27,565 bases of DNA from an uncultured Collinsella sp. (GTDB taxonomy: Bacteria > Actinomycetota > Coriobacteriia > Coriobacteriales > Coriobacteriaceae): the NCBI GenBank assembly GCA_958436995.1, contig CAUBMI010000025.1, positions 1-27,565 on the forward strand, in the 5' to 3' direction. Shown here piece after piece: positions 1 to 8,915 of this stretch. A model generated the notes under the pieces. That model searched no databases, was not told the origin of the DNA, and saw only the letters and a list, made by a program, of their open reading frames with translations. Positions within the stretch are counted from its first letter, which is position 1; every line of letters begins with the position of its first letter. The translations under genes and the position numbers were made by a program.

Positions 1-91
1 GGGTTAAGTTTGCTGCTCTACAGTCCTGCGCAAGACGGAAAGCACATTAAGTGCTTTCCTTTGCGTGCGGAACTCGCGACAAACTTAACCC
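1..91. repeat. Imperfect palindromic intergenic element
   Basis: The ends are a perfect 12-base inverted repeat (gggttaagtttg at 1-12, its complement at 80-91). The core is a 9-bp perfect hairpin (ggaaagcac 37-45, attaa loop, complement 51-59), with a further cgcaa/ttgcg pairing at 29-33 and 61-65. The whole unit could fold into one long interrupted cruciform. No open frame in it looks real. It resembles a REP or MITE-like dispersed element, but no second copy lies in this window, so its mobility is inference. It starts at the window edge and might extend further. Confidence 0.55.
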
Positions 92-230
92 CCGCCCCCA
101 GCCCCGGAGACCCTCCCTGCCGTCACTTTCTTCAACCAGTTCTTGTTGCTCGCCGCTTCGCGGCTCGGCGGCCCCGTTCTCCGTGGCGGGGTTGTCTTAG
201 ATTCTTGTTGGGACTCTGCCTTTGGCTCAA

Positions 231-262
231 AGAAAACGGGAGATGCGTTGTGCATCCCCCGT
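231..262 (-). terminator. Rho-independent terminator of the metallophosphoesterase gene
   Basis: Read on the minus strand, an 11-bp stem (arms at 252-262 and 236-246, one G-U wobble) with a 5-base loop is followed by TTTTCTTTG. It begins about 12 bases past the phosphoesterase stop codon. Confidence 0.8.
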
Positions 263-273
263 TTTTGTTGCGG

Positions 274-741
274 TTAGTCCAAGTCAATAAACTTAGTGGT
301 CAGTATCTTGCCGTCTTTGACGAGCATTCTGGCCATGGTGGGGCCTCGGCTGCCTCTGGGGTAGCTGGCGCTGCCCGGGTTGAGGACTAAGCAGCGGCCC
401 ACCTGGGCTTCTTTGGTTACGTGGGTGTGGCCGTTGATGGCTACGTCTACGGATCCCACCGGAAGGTCTTCGCGGTAGTGGGCTACGGCAAATTTGAGGC
501 CTTCGTAGGTAAAGAGCGCAAGACGGTCTACATCGGGGCCGTAGTCGCGGTAGTAATCGTTGTTGCCCAATACGGCCCGTACAGGGGCGATGGTGCACAG
601 GTGCTCGTAGTCCATCTCTGACGTGAGGTCGCCGGCGTGGATGATCAGGTCTGCGCCCTCAAGCTCATCCAAGAGCGCAGGCGATAAATAGCCGTGGGTG
701 TCCGAGATGATGTCGATACGCTTGGCGCTTGCGCTGTTCAT
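274..741 (-). CDS. YfcE/MJ0936-type metallophosphoesterase
   Basis: This 155-residue protein is a small calcineurin-like phosphoesterase of the YfcE/MJ0936 group, expected to be a cytosolic, di-metal phosphodiesterase. The metal-ligand motifs are all present and in order: D-x-H in ISDTHG (residues 12-17), GD in HAGDLT, GNND near residue 60, a lone His in AVAHYRED and GHTH near residue 105. The C-terminal LNPGSASYPRG is also typical of the group. Length is usual for the family. The start is ATG with an upstream AAGGGATCCC Shine-Dalgarno. It is followed by its own terminator and separated from the upstream regulator gene by another terminator, so it is probably monocistronic. The natural substrate cannot be read from sequence. 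Confidence 0.9.
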   Translation of the reverse strand: MNSASAKRIDIISDTHGYLSPALLDELEGADLIIHAGDLTSEMDYEHLCTIAPVRAVLGNNDYYRDYGPDVDRLALFTYEGLKFAVAHYREDLPVGSVDVAINGHTHVTKEAQVGRCLVLNPGSASYPRGSRGPTMARMLVKDGKILTTKFIDLD

Positions 742-780
742 GGGATCCCTTCCGCAAAAAACGATTCGGCAGATACATAC

Positions 781-831
781 AAAAAAGGCCCCACGGCCCC
801 GCAGACGATGGGTCTACAGGGCTGCGGGGCC
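781..831 (-). terminator. Terminator behind the first LytTR operon
   Basis: On the minus strand a perfect 10-bp stem (ggccccgcag type, arms at 822-831 and 795-804) lies just past the regulator stop at 838, and a run of six T follows at 786-781. A second ggggcc immediately before the T run allows an alternative pairing closer to the U-tract. Confidence 0.8.
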
Positions 832-837
832 AGTGTG

Positions 838-1554
838 CTAGAGACTCAGAGCCTTCTTGAGCGGCACGACGCGGCGGCGAGAAACCGGCACGCGTTCGTC
901 GACGCCCGTAATGCCCAGCTGGATGGCGCCCGAGGGCACCGTCTCAACGTCCGTGACGCACGCTAGGTTGACGATATAGCGGCGGTGAACACGGAAGAAG
1001 CCAAAGTCGCAGAGCTTGGCCTCAAACTGCGCCAGCGAGGTCGTCGACAAAAAGCGATCATCGACGGTATAGATGCAGGAGTAATCGTCCTTTGCCATGA
1101 TAAAGCGGATGTCATCCACGGGAATGAGCACCTTGCGGCCGCCCTTTTCCACCGGGATACGCTCGATGGTCACTTTGCTGTCCGTAACCGGCTTGGCGCG
1201 TTGCATGACCTTCTCGATCGCGCGATCCAAGCGAGCTTCCTCGACAGGCTTCATCAGATAATCGACGGCATCGACGTCGAATGCCTCGACCGCATGGTCG
1301 CTATACGCAGTCACAAACACGATCGCCGGCGGATTTTTGAGCTTATGCAGCGCCTCGGCAAGTTGCAGGCCCGAGGCACCGGGCATCGAGATATCGAGAA
1401 ACACGACATCCACGCGACTTTCCATAAGCATCTCGATGGCGGAGCGGACGCTCGACGCCTCCGTGATCGTGCCGATCTTGCCCGTTTGCTCGAGCAGGAA
1501 GCGAAGCTCCGAGCGAGCCGGCGCCTCATCATCCACAATCATCGCACGCAGCAT
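838..1554 (-). CDS. LytTR-family response regulator (system 1)
   Basis: This is a LytR/AlgR-type response regulator of 238 residues. The N-terminal receiver domain (about 3-120) has the acidic pair in MIVDDE, the phosphoacceptor Asp54 in VVFLDISMPG, Thr in FVTAYS and Lys in LMKPVEE. A LytTR DNA-binding domain fills about residues 135-236 (IRFIMAKDDYS, FFRVHRRYIVNLACV, VPVSRRR). The open frame extends upstream to a TTG at 1575, but the ATG at 1554 is preferred because GAAAGG lies at suitable spacing before it. The gene sits 72 bases downstream of the LytS-like kinase and is its obvious partner. Targets cannot be read from sequence; co-transcription with a glycosyltransferase hints at envelope or polysaccharide functions (inference). 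Confidence 0.93.
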   Translation of the reverse strand: MLRAMIVDDEAPARSELRFLLEQTGKIGTITEASSVRSAIEMLMESRVDVVFLDISMPGASGLQLAEALHKLKNPPAIVFVTAYSDHAVEAFDVDAVDYLMKPVEEARLDRAIEKVMQRAKPVTDSKVTIERIPVEKGGRKVLIPVDDIRFIMAKDDYSCIYTVDDRFLSTTSLAQFEAKLCDFGFFRVHRRYIVNLACVTDVETVPSGAIQLGITGVDERVPVSRRRVVPLKKALSL

Positions 1555-1626
1555 AGGGATAAAACCTTTCGTCAACTAACTACGCCGGGCATCCGTCGCA
1601 TGACGTTGAGCCCGTAGCCTTTTATT

Positions 1627-2970
1627 TTACTCTTGAATGTCAAAGATGCTCTCTGACAAATCAAGATGAAGAAGCACTTTGGTGCCCTTGCCCGGCGCCG
1701 ATTCGACACGCGTATAGGAGTGCGGCCCAAAAAAGCGATGGATGCGCTCCGAAATATTGTGCATGGCCACACCGGCGCCGCCACCCTGGGGAGAGCTGGC
1801 GTCGGGACGGGCAGAGCGCTCGTCAAACAGTCTGGCGGCGGTACCCTCATCCATGCCCACGCCATTATCGGCCACGGCAATCAAGATTGCATCCTCGCCG
1901 TCTTGGTGAACGGTCACGTCGATCCTCAGGGCGTCGTCATCGCCCATACCATGACGCACAGCGTTCTCGACAATCGGCTGGATCACGAACGCCGGCACCA
2001 GCGTATCTTCCACGTCCTCGGACACATCGAACGTCGCAAGCACGCGGTCCTCGCCAAAGCGGGCCTTCTCAAAGGTAAGGTAGCGCTTGGTCTGTGCGAC
2101 CTCGCGCGAGACCGGAATAAGCGATCCCGAGTTGTCGAGCGTGGCGCGATAGAACGATGAGAACTCACGAAGCAGTTCGCGGGCCCTCAGCGGGTCGGTG
2201 CGCGTAAACGATGCAATGGTGTTCAGCGTGTTGAACAGGAAGTGCGGGTTAATCTGCGCCTGCAGCGCACGCACCTCGGCGCGCGCTGTGAGTTCCTTTT
2301 GCACCTCGAGCTCGTGGATGGCGAGCTGCGTGGACAAAATCTCGGCAAAGCCCGAGGCAAGCGCGTACTGGGTACGGTCGACGGCGCGCGGGGTCTTGTA
2401 GTAGAACTTGAGCGTGCCGACGGTACGATCGCCCACCTTGATGGGGGCGATAATGCCGGCGGGGACTTGGTTGTGCGAGCCGTCCGAGCCCACGACATCC
2501 ACCATACGGTTGAACGACTGCACGATGCCATGTTCGATAACGTAGCGTGTGGCAAGCGTGTGGATGGGAGAATCTGGCAGTAGTTTTTCCTCAAACTCGC
2601 CCGCGCAGGCAAGCACGTTGTCCTCATCGGTGATGGCCACCGTCATGGCGCGCGTCTCGGGCAAAATGCGCTGGCACACCAAACGCGCCGACTCCTGCGT
2701 CAGACCGCCCTTAATGTCCTCGAGCATGGCCGAGGCCACCGAGAGCGTCTCCTCGGTGTACTGGGAGCGCACCGAATCGGGATTGAGCGTCAAAAAGATA
2801 AAGATGCACAGAAAGATGCACAGCAGTGCGCAGGCGACCACGGTCGCGATCGGCTCGATTCCAGTCGCCAGGGCAAAAATAAAGTACACCAGCACGCAAA
2901 TGGCGCAGGCAACGGCAATGATGCGAAAGATTGATATTGAACTATCGCGCTGGGCGCGGCGGTCGATCAT
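1627..2970 (-). CDS. LytS-like sensor histidine kinase (system 1)
   Basis: This 447-residue membrane histidine kinase belongs to the His_kinase (LytS/AgrC-like) class that partners LytTR regulators. Two hydrophobic segments lie at about residues 15-37 and 41-61 with almost no external loop, followed by a GAF-like sensory region (about 75-215). The phosphoacceptor His243 sits in the canonical INPHFLFNTLN box. The ATPase domain follows, with N-box IQPIVENAVRHG, G1 DNGVGMD and a glycine-rich GGGAGVAMHN. Its ATG overlaps the stop of the upstream glycosyltransferase gene in an ATGA junction, which implies translational coupling. The small membrane portion suggests the signal is sensed in the membrane or by the cytosolic GAF-like domain (inference). 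Confidence 0.93.
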   Translation of the reverse strand: MIDRRAQRDSSISIFRIIAVACAICVLVYFIFALATGIEPIATVVACALLCIFLCIFIFLTLNPDSVRSQYTEETLSVASAMLEDIKGGLTQESARLVCQRILPETRAMTVAITDEDNVLACAGEFEEKLLPDSPIHTLATRYVIEHGIVQSFNRMVDVVGSDGSHNQVPAGIIAPIKVGDRTVGTLKFYYKTPRAVDRTQYALASGFAEILSTQLAIHELEVQKELTARAEVRALQAQINPHFLFNTLNTIASFTRTDPLRARELLREFSSFYRATLDNSGSLIPVSREVAQTKRYLTFEKARFGEDRVLATFDVSEDVEDTLVPAFVIQPIVENAVRHGMGDDDALRIDVTVHQDGEDAILIAVADNGVGMDEGTAARLFDERSARPDASSPQGGGAGVAMHNISERIHRFFGPHSYTRVESAPGKGTKVLLHLDLSESIFDIQE

Positions 2971-4154
2971 TCGGCCCCCTCCAGGATACTGATCAGTTGT
3001 GCGTCACGCCAAAGCCCGTCCATGATCTTGGGCCAAAAACTCTGGAAACGCAGGTAGCTTGCAGCGTTTTGGCGCGCATAGGCTTTTGCCTCGTCGATAC
3101 CATGGCGCCAGATGCGCAGGTAGCCCTCATGCTCGCGGGTAAACACGCTGCGGACCATAGCGGTCTTGTGCACGCGGTCGTCGAGCTCGCGCGAAATCCA
3201 CGGGCCCGGGTAGGGCATGAGCGATGCTGCCGTAACGGGAATGAGCTCCTTTTGATGCGCGGCGAACGTCAACTTGGCCCGTTCGTAGTACCAACGGTAT
3301 ACATCCTGCATAAAGCGCGGTGAGCGCTTTTCGGACTCCGGAGGCAGATGGCGCACGGTCCACTCGTTATCGAACCACACGTCGTAGCCAAACATGCGCA
3401 TGTTAAAGAGGTAATCCAAGTCCTCGCCGCGGGTGATAAACGGGTCAAAGGCCACACGCGTAAAGGCGCGGGCGTGCAGGGCCATCAGGCCGCCGCACAC
3501 GTAGTTGGAGCGCGAGATGCGGGTGCCCGAGAGCGCCTTTTTCATCCAACGGTTGAACTCGATGCGCTTGGTCCACCAACGATGGCAGATGCCCGCCTTG
3601 TCCGTAGGAGCCAACGGCGAGCCGTCGCGATCGTAGAAATAGCCGCTCTTGACCAAGATCGGCAAGCCCTGACGCGTCTGCTGCCCCAACGCATAGGTCG
3701 CGCGCTTCATAAAGTCGGCGTCGATGACAGCCTCATCGTCATCCAAAAAGATAACCGCGTCATGCCCCAGCACCGCAGCGCAGGCCAGCCCCATGTTGCG
3801 GATGGCACCGTAACCTCGCAGGCTCACGCACTCGCCCGAACCCTTGGGCGCGATCTGAGCAACCCGGTCTGCGATGCGCGAGGCCTGGGTGTTGGTGACA
3901 ACGGTGACCTTGAGCGTGGGATGCGCGTCGACAATCTCGTGCACGCGCAGCGACACATCGGCTGTGGCAGAAACGGGACAGACCACCAAAAGGATGATGC
4001 GCGGGATGTCACGTACCTGCTCAAGCGAGGCCAGGCAGCGGTCGAGTTCGGGATTGTCGGCGTTGAGTCGCGTCGAATGGTCATAGGTGCCAGGGGCGTT
4101 TGCGCAAGCATCATCGCCCGCCCAATACGTTGGAATCACGACCGTGGCGTTCAT
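2967..4154 (-). CDS. GT-A fold (family 2-like) glycosyltransferase
   Basis: This 395-residue soluble protein begins with a nucleotide-sugar-binding strand (MNATVVIPTYWAG) and carries the metal/nucleotide-binding acidic triad at residues 138-140 (IFLDDDEAV) and a GEDLDY motif at 243-248. These are hallmarks of GT2-like glycosyltransferases. RNMGLA near residue 119 fits the same fold. No transmembrane segment is evident. The ATG at 4154 follows a GGGAGGG Shine-Dalgarno. The gene is first in an operon with the LytS-like kinase, overlapping it by four bases, and follows a terminator. The donor sugar and acceptor are unknown. The tight coupling to a two-component system is unusual and is treated as a finding. 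Confidence 0.85.
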   Translation of the reverse strand: MNATVVIPTYWAGDDACANAPGTYDHSTRLNADNPELDRCLASLEQVRDIPRIILLVVCPVSATADVSLRVHEIVDAHPTLKVTVVTNTQASRIADRVAQIAPKGSGECVSLRGYGAIRNMGLACAAVLGHDAVIFLDDDEAVIDADFMKRATYALGQQTRQGLPILVKSGYFYDRDGSPLAPTDKAGICHRWWTKRIEFNRWMKKALSGTRISRSNYVCGGLMALHARAFTRVAFDPFITRGEDLDYLFNMRMFGYDVWFDNEWTVRHLPPESEKRSPRFMQDVYRWYYERAKLTFAAHQKELIPVTAASLMPYPGPWISRELDDRVHKTAMVRSVFTREHEGYLRIWRHGIDEAKAYARQNAASYLRFQSFWPKIMDGLWRDAQLISILEGAE

Positions 4155-4175
4155 GCCTTACCCTCCCTGCAACAC

Positions 4176-4210
4176 AAAAACGGGACGCCGCCAAACACAG
4201 GCGACGCCCC
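4176..4210 (-). terminator. Terminator behind the MFS gene
   Basis: On the minus strand an 11-bp stem (arms at 4200-4210 and 4182-4192) contains two G-U wobbles that pair only in the minus-strand RNA. It is followed by G and five U. It separates the MFS gene from the glycosyltransferase operon. Confidence 0.75.
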
Positions 4211-4325
4211 GCGACCTAGCTGATTCCATCATACCCACTTGGGCAAATCATTGCTCGCAAGTCGCAATGTTTATTGCGGATAACCCCAAAAGAGTACCGT
4301 GGACAGGCACAATAGCCGCTCACTC

Positions 4326-5585
4326 CTATGCGGCATGCTCTGCCGCCCGAGTCATGCGGGACAGGCGGACCAGCAGCATAAAGCCAACAACCAGCAGAAC
4401 ACCAATAGAAAGGACGCCCAGCGACGGGTTGCCGGTCAGCGAGGTGACAACCGACACCAGGAAGGTGCCCATAACGCTTGCGTAACGGCCAAAGATATCG
4501 AAGAAGCCGTAGTACTCGTTGGACTTTTCCTTAGGGATAATACGACCGAAGTAGCTGCGGCTCAGCGCCTGCACGCCTCCTTGGAACAGGCCAACCAAAA
4601 TAGCGAGTACCCAAAACTCAAAGGCGGTCTTTAAGAAAAACGCGGCAAAGAGCACGATGCCCATATAGGCGGCGACGGCCACCAAGATCATGTTGAGTGT
4701 GCCCACGCGACCGGCGAGCCTGCCGTAGATGATGGCGGACGGGAAGGCCACAAACTGCGTAACGAGCAGCGCCAGCACCAGTTGGGTCGAGTCGATACCC
4801 AAAGCCGATCCGTAGCTGGTTGCCATGGAAATGACCGTGTGCACACCGTCGATGTAGAAGAAGAACGCGATCATGTAGACCAGCACGGTCTTGTTGTGGG
4901 CGATCTCGCGCATGGTGTGTCCGACCTCGGAGAACACGCCGCCCACGATGTGGCCGATGGTGTCCTCGGGACCGCGCTCGCGACCGTACTTTTGCTTATA
5001 GGTGCGAATGAGCGGCAGGGTAAAGATGAGCCACCAGGCACCAGTGATGACAAACGACAGACGCGTTGCCAGCATGGTGGGGACGCCAAGAGCGGGGCCA
5101 CCCATGATAAGCGCCAAGCAGATGATGAACGGCACGGTGGAACCGATGTAGCCCCAGGCATAACCCGAGCTGGACACGGCGTCCATGCGCTCGTCGGTGG
5201 TAATGTCGGGCAGCATGGCGTCGTAGAACGTCATAGAAGAGTTAAGGCCGATGGTGCACAGCACGTACACGGTCAAAAATGCCATGGCGGACATTGGGAT
5301 AGCCTGCGCCAGGCAAAGAACCAGGCCCGTGAGGAAGAAACCCAAGAAGAACTTGATCTTGTTGCCGGCGTAATCGGCAAGCGCGCCCAGAATGGGCATG
5401 AGCATGGCAATGACCAGCGAGGCAATCGTCTGCGCGTTGCCCCAAGCGACCACCAGGTCTGCCGAGGAAGCACCGGTATTGATGGCGTTAAAGTAGATGG
5501 GCACCACCGAGGTATTGAGCAGCACGAGGGCCGAGTTTCCCACATCGTACATGACCCAGTTACGCTCGAGCTTGGTGTATTTCAT
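4326..5585 (-). CDS. Atg22/UMF1-type MFS transporter
   Basis: This 419-residue integral membrane protein has about twelve hydrophobic segments and a short charged N-terminus. It carries family-typical sequence: the start LERNWVMYDVGNSA, the cytoplasmic GALADYAGNK, DAMLPDI, and SSSGYAWGYIGS near residue 140. These fit the UMF1/Atg22 branch of the major facilitator superfamily, whose eukaryotic members export amino acids from the vacuole. Bacterial members are largely uncharacterised, so the substrate is unknown; amino acids are a reasonable guess only. The start is ATG with GAAGGG upstream. It appears monocistronic, with its own terminator and a roughly 100-base upstream gap that carries a REP-like word (gggacaggcacggaccc, 5670-5686). 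Confidence 0.85.
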   Translation of the reverse strand: MKYTKLERNWVMYDVGNSALVLLNTSVVPIYFNAINTGASSADLVVAWGNAQTIASLVIAMLMPILGALADYAGNKIKFFLGFFLTGLVLCLAQAIPMSAMAFLTVYVLCTIGLNSSMTFYDAMLPDITTDERMDAVSSSGYAWGYIGSTVPFIICLALIMGGPALGVPTMLATRLSFVITGAWWLIFTLPLIRTYKQKYGRERGPEDTIGHIVGGVFSEVGHTMREIAHNKTVLVYMIAFFFYIDGVHTVISMATSYGSALGIDSTQLVLALLVTQFVAFPSAIIYGRLAGRVGTLNMILVAVAAYMGIVLFAAFFLKTAFEFWVLAILVGLFQGGVQALSRSYFGRIIPKEKSNEYYGFFDIFGRYASVMGTFLVSVVTSLTGNPSLGVLSIGVLLVVGFMLLVRLSRMTRAAEHAA

Positions 5586-5686
5586 GGACAGGGACCCTTC
5601 GTATTCGCCCGATATGCAGTTAGTTCATCGTACCCCAATTGCACAGAGGCACCGGTAAGGATTCGGCAAAGGGACAGGCACGGACC

Positions 5687-6631
5687 CTATTCCTCGCGGT
5701 CGAACTCCTCGTCGGCGCCGAGCACACGGCCGCTGTAGTTGACGTGACCGGTCACGGCCTCCATGTCGCCTGTTTCGATGAATCGGGCGACCGTGCACTC
5801 GTAATCGACCAGCGCGCGATCAAAGACCTCGGGGAAGCTCTCGTTCGAGACCTCATCGGTAAAGGGATTCTTCCACGCCAGATGGCCCAGATTGCCGGTG
5901 CGCTCGGGCGGCTCGGTCGTCACGCGGTGAGCAAGGCCATCGAGCAGGGAGTAGTCGTGTACTAGCCCCTCGACCAGGGCAATTGCACGCGTCTTAGCCG
6001 AGCCCGCCGGCTCAATGGCGCGATAGAGCAGCTGCATGTCGGCAACGGCGGCTCCGTACTCCCCCGCCGGGATATCGATACCGTACACACGCCCGGCAAC
6101 ATAGCTCATCAGCACGCCGGCCACGCGATTGATGCGGTCGGTGGTAACGATCTCGCCCGCTGGCGGATAGTCGTCGACCGTGGCGCCGTCGCGCTTGACC
6201 TGCAGCATCAGTACGTCCAGGTCGCTCTCGAGCACCGCATGGACCTGACTGCCCGAATCCTCCAGCTCGGGATCGGACTCGACAATGCCAAACTGTTGCT
6301 CGTAGACAAAGGGGTGGGCATTACGGTCGAGCACGTAGTGCGACAGCAAGCCCAGCGCAAAGGCGCGGCCCAAGTTGGCATCGCGCGGGAGCAGATGGGA
6401 CACGCCGTCGCGCAGGCACGAGAACTGGCGCGACATGCGCGAGCGATGCATAACCTGCGCTAGCAGCGTGCAGTCGGAAACGCGCGGTGTCAGGATGTGG
6501 AAGAAAAACGGGTCGGGACCCTGGTTGCCCAGGATAAAAGCAATGCGTTCCTCGTCGGACGTAATGACGCCCTGCGGCAGACGCTCGATGCTTTCCTCGC
6601 CAAATAGATGATGCGTAATGAGCGCAGGCAT
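5687..6631 (-). CDS. Zinc-dependent phospholipase C-like protein
   Basis: The N-terminal half resembles the Zn-dependent phospholipase C fold: MPALITHHLFGEE, GNQGPDPFFFH, then LGLLSHYVLDRNAHPF with spaced His/Asp residues suited to binding several metals. The 314-residue length fits cytosolic Coriobacteriia/Clostridia homologues. No signal peptide is visible, unlike secreted clostridial toxins, so a housekeeping hydrolase acting inside the cell is more likely. The open frame runs upstream to 6661, but the ATG at 6631 is chosen because GAAAGGA lies five bases before it and His residues near that start are family-conserved. It stands about 90 bases downstream of the second LytTR regulator, with no clear terminator between, so read-through is possible. 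Confidence 0.8.
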   Translation of the reverse strand: MPALITHHLFGEESIERLPQGVITSDEERIAFILGNQGPDPFFFHILTPRVSDCTLLAQVMHRSRMSRQFSCLRDGVSHLLPRDANLGRAFALGLLSHYVLDRNAHPFVYEQQFGIVESDPELEDSGSQVHAVLESDLDVLMLQVKRDGATVDDYPPAGEIVTTDRINRVAGVLMSYVAGRVYGIDIPAGEYGAAVADMQLLYRAIEPAGSAKTRAIALVEGLVHDYSLLDGLAHRVTTEPPERTGNLGHLAWKNPFTDEVSNESFPEVFDRALVDYECTVARFIETGDMEAVTGHVNYSGRVLGADEEFDREE

Positions 6632-6723
6632 AATAATCCTTTCGATTTCATTCGATGTCACCCATTATGCCCACCGCGCGGCCATGCCAAACCTACGGTG
6701 GTAAACGATGGCATGCAGACCGT

Positions 6724-7458
6724 CTACGCAAGCCCCAGATGCGCCTTAACCTCGGCAGCGCGACGACGAGACACGGGCACGGTCGAGGTTACGCGATCGA
6801 GTCTGAGCTCCATAAGACCCGTGGAACCGATCTCGACATTGTGCACGTCTTCCAAATTGACCAGATAGCTGCGGTGGACACGGATAAAGCCCTCGGAGGC
6901 CAAACGTCGCTCAAGCGAGGAAATCGACTCATTGATCAGATATGTTCCCTCGGCGCAGACGGCGTTGCAAAAATCGGCGCGCGCCTCAAAGTAGCAGACA
7001 TCCGCCACGGGAATGAACACCTTTTTGCCCCCACGATCCACCGTCAGGCGCAAAGGCTGGCGCGGAGCATGGACGACACGGCGAGCACCCAGGGCAGCCT
7101 CGATCTTGTCGAGCGCCTTTGACAGGCGGGCATCCTCGACCGGCTTGACGATGTAATCGACGGCATCGAGGTTATAGGCATCGGCCGCATACTCGGCAAA
7201 TGCCGTCACAAACACCACGACCGGCGGCGTCTTTAGGTTCTGCAGCGTCTCGGCAAGCTCAATTCCCGAGCGACCGGGCATGGTAATGTCTAAAAACAGC
7301 ACGTCGGGCTTGTTCGACAGAATCGACTCCACGGCTTCGGTGACATTGCCCGCCTCGGCAATCTGACCCACACGCGTATCCTTTTCCAACAGATAACGTA
7401 GCTCAGCCCTAATTGGGGGCTCGTCATCAACCACCAGGATGTTCCAGCCTTCGGACAT
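6724..7458 (-). CDS. LytTR-family response regulator (system 2)
   Basis: This 244-residue regulator is a paralogue of the one at 838-1554. The receiver has LVVDDEPP, the phosphoacceptor Asp57 in LFLDITMPG, FVTAFAE and VKPVED. The LytTR domain covers about residues 138-242 (VCYFEARADFC, GFIRVHRSYLVNLEDV, STVPVSRRR). The ATG at 7458 has GAGGGG about nine bases upstream. It follows its kinase gene by 38 bases in the same operon. The divergence from system 1 in the LytTR region suggests different DNA targets. Close upstream lie an amidohydrolase and an amino-acid permease, which could be part of its regulon (inference). Confidence 0.93.
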   Translation of the reverse strand: MSEGWNILVVDDEPPIRAELRYLLEKDTRVGQIAEAGNVTEAVESILSNKPDVLFLDITMPGRSGIELAETLQNLKTPPVVVFVTAFAEYAADAYNLDAVDYIVKPVEDARLSKALDKIEAALGARRVVHAPRQPLRLTVDRGGKKVFIPVADVCYFEARADFCNAVCAEGTYLINESISSLERRLASEGFIRVHRSYLVNLEDVHNVEIGSTGLMELRLDRVTSTVPVSRRRAAEVKAHLGLA

Positions 7459-7496
7459 ATGCGCTTCCCCTCTTTTTCTCTCAATCCAACCGCGTG

Positions 7497-8888
7497 CTAC
7501 ACCGTCAGCGGCGCCGGTTCATGCGGCTCGCCGTTCAACTCGACGATGACCTGTGTTCCCACGCCCTCCTGGGACTTCACGCGCATGCCAGAATCTTCTC
7601 CGTAAAAGAAATGGATGCGCTGAAGCACGTTGAAGAGCGCCAGGCCGCAACCTCGCTTGATGGATCCGTCGGCGGTAATGCTCTCGGGCTCCTCTCGGCG
7701 ATGCTGCTCAAACAGATGCGCGCAGGCTTCTTCGCTCATACCGATACCGTCATCTTCGACGATGATCTCCAAGCCGTCATCGGTCTCAAAAGCCCTAACA
7801 CGAATAGAAAGCGGCTCGGTCTCGCGCTGCGCATGCTTGATGCAGTTTTCGAGCAGCGGCTGCAAGATAAACGGCGGCACCAGGCTGTCGCGCACCTCAA
7901 AGTCGATGTCGACCGAAACGCGCAGACGGCCATCACCATACCGGGCCTGCATAAGATTGATATAACGAGTGCCCTGTTCCACCTCGTGCTCGAGCGTGGT
8001 GAGCGTATCGGAGTCAGAAAGCGTCTGACGATAGTAGTTGGAAAAGTCGATTAGCAGCGATCGCGCGTTGTCGGGCTCGGTTCGAACGAGCGACACGATC
8101 GTGCTGATGGTATTGAATAGAAAATGCGGGTCGACCTGCGACTGCAGAGCGCGCAGCTCCACGCGGGCCGTGAGTTCATCCTGGCGCTCGAGCTCAAAGC
8201 TGGCGAGCTGCGTGGAAATAAGGTCGGCGAAACCCGAGGCAAGGGCTGTCTGGCGCATATCGATGCTGCTCAGGCGGGGGTAATACAGCTCGAGTGTGCC
8301 CACGCAATGCCCGCGCACGGTAAGCGGCGCGACGATGCCGGCGCGCAGGCGGGGAAAATAGCCGCCCGTCTCATTGGAAGCGTCACGCGAAAACACGCTC
8401 TGCTCACCCGTCTCAATCACGTTGAGCGTAGTCTTGAGCACCACCGGGGTGCCGGCAGGGCATTTTGCCGAGTCCTCGCCCCAGCTTGCCAGTACCTGCT
8501 TGCCGTCGGTAAAGCAGATGGCAGAGGCGATAGTCTCGGATAGGATGATCTTGGAAGCGCCTAGGGCAGCTTCGGGCGTAAGGCCACGCGACGTGTAGGC
8601 GAATATTTTTGATGCGATGGCGAGTGTACGGTCGGTTGCGCTCGATGTGAGGTCATCGGGGACCACAAAGACATACGAGAAGAAGAAGCACAGCATGACC
8701 AGGCCGGCAATGACGACAACGCCTGGAACGGGATTGGGGTTATCGGTTAAATCCCAGATAAGCAGCAAGATAAGCGCCGGAACGACGACACCAAGCAGGA
8801 TGGCCTGAACCACATGCTGGGCCGTACGAAAGACCTTGGTAGAGTTGTAGCTCTTGCCCAGAATCAGCCTATTGAGATCCACCGTCAT
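7497..8888 (-). CDS. LytS-like sensor histidine kinase (system 2)
   Basis: This histidine kinase has 463 residues from the ATG at 8888. Two hydrophobic segments lie at about residues 27-46 and 56-76, then a GAF-like region (about 90-230), then the phosphoacceptor His255 in QVDPHFLFNTIS. The ATPase motifs are LQPLLENCIKHA, EDDGIGMS and GCGLALFNV. The box has Asp where most relatives have Asn (INPHF). The start is uncertain: AAGGGG directly abuts the ATG at 8888 but lies at ideal distance from a GTG at 8882. The longer frame to 8951 runs through a terminator hairpin and is rejected. Two-gene operon with the regulator at 6724-7458. Confidence 0.9.
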   Translation of the reverse strand: MTVDLNRLILGKSYNSTKVFRTAQHVVQAILLGVVVPALILLLIWDLTDNPNPVPGVVVIAGLVMLCFFFSYVFVVPDDLTSSATDRTLAIASKIFAYTSRGLTPEAALGASKIILSETIASAICFTDGKQVLASWGEDSAKCPAGTPVVLKTTLNVIETGEQSVFSRDASNETGGYFPRLRAGIVAPLTVRGHCVGTLELYYPRLSSIDMRQTALASGFADLISTQLASFELERQDELTARVELRALQSQVDPHFLFNTISTIVSLVRTEPDNARSLLIDFSNYYRQTLSDSDTLTTLEHEVEQGTRYINLMQARYGDGRLRVSVDIDFEVRDSLVPPFILQPLLENCIKHAQRETEPLSIRVRAFETDDGLEIIVEDDGIGMSEEACAHLFEQHRREEPESITADGSIKRGCGLALFNVLQRIHFFYGEDSGMRVKSQEGVGTQVIVELNGEPHEPAPLTV

Positions 8889-8915
8889 CCCCTTCTTACT
8901 GACGCACCCCATAGC

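Noticed and set aside
5668..5690. gggacaggcacggaccc and a shorter relative at 4301-4310 as operators of the MFS gene
   Set aside because: They resemble dispersed intergenic words rather than symmetric binding sites, and one lies past the gene end; no support for regulation.
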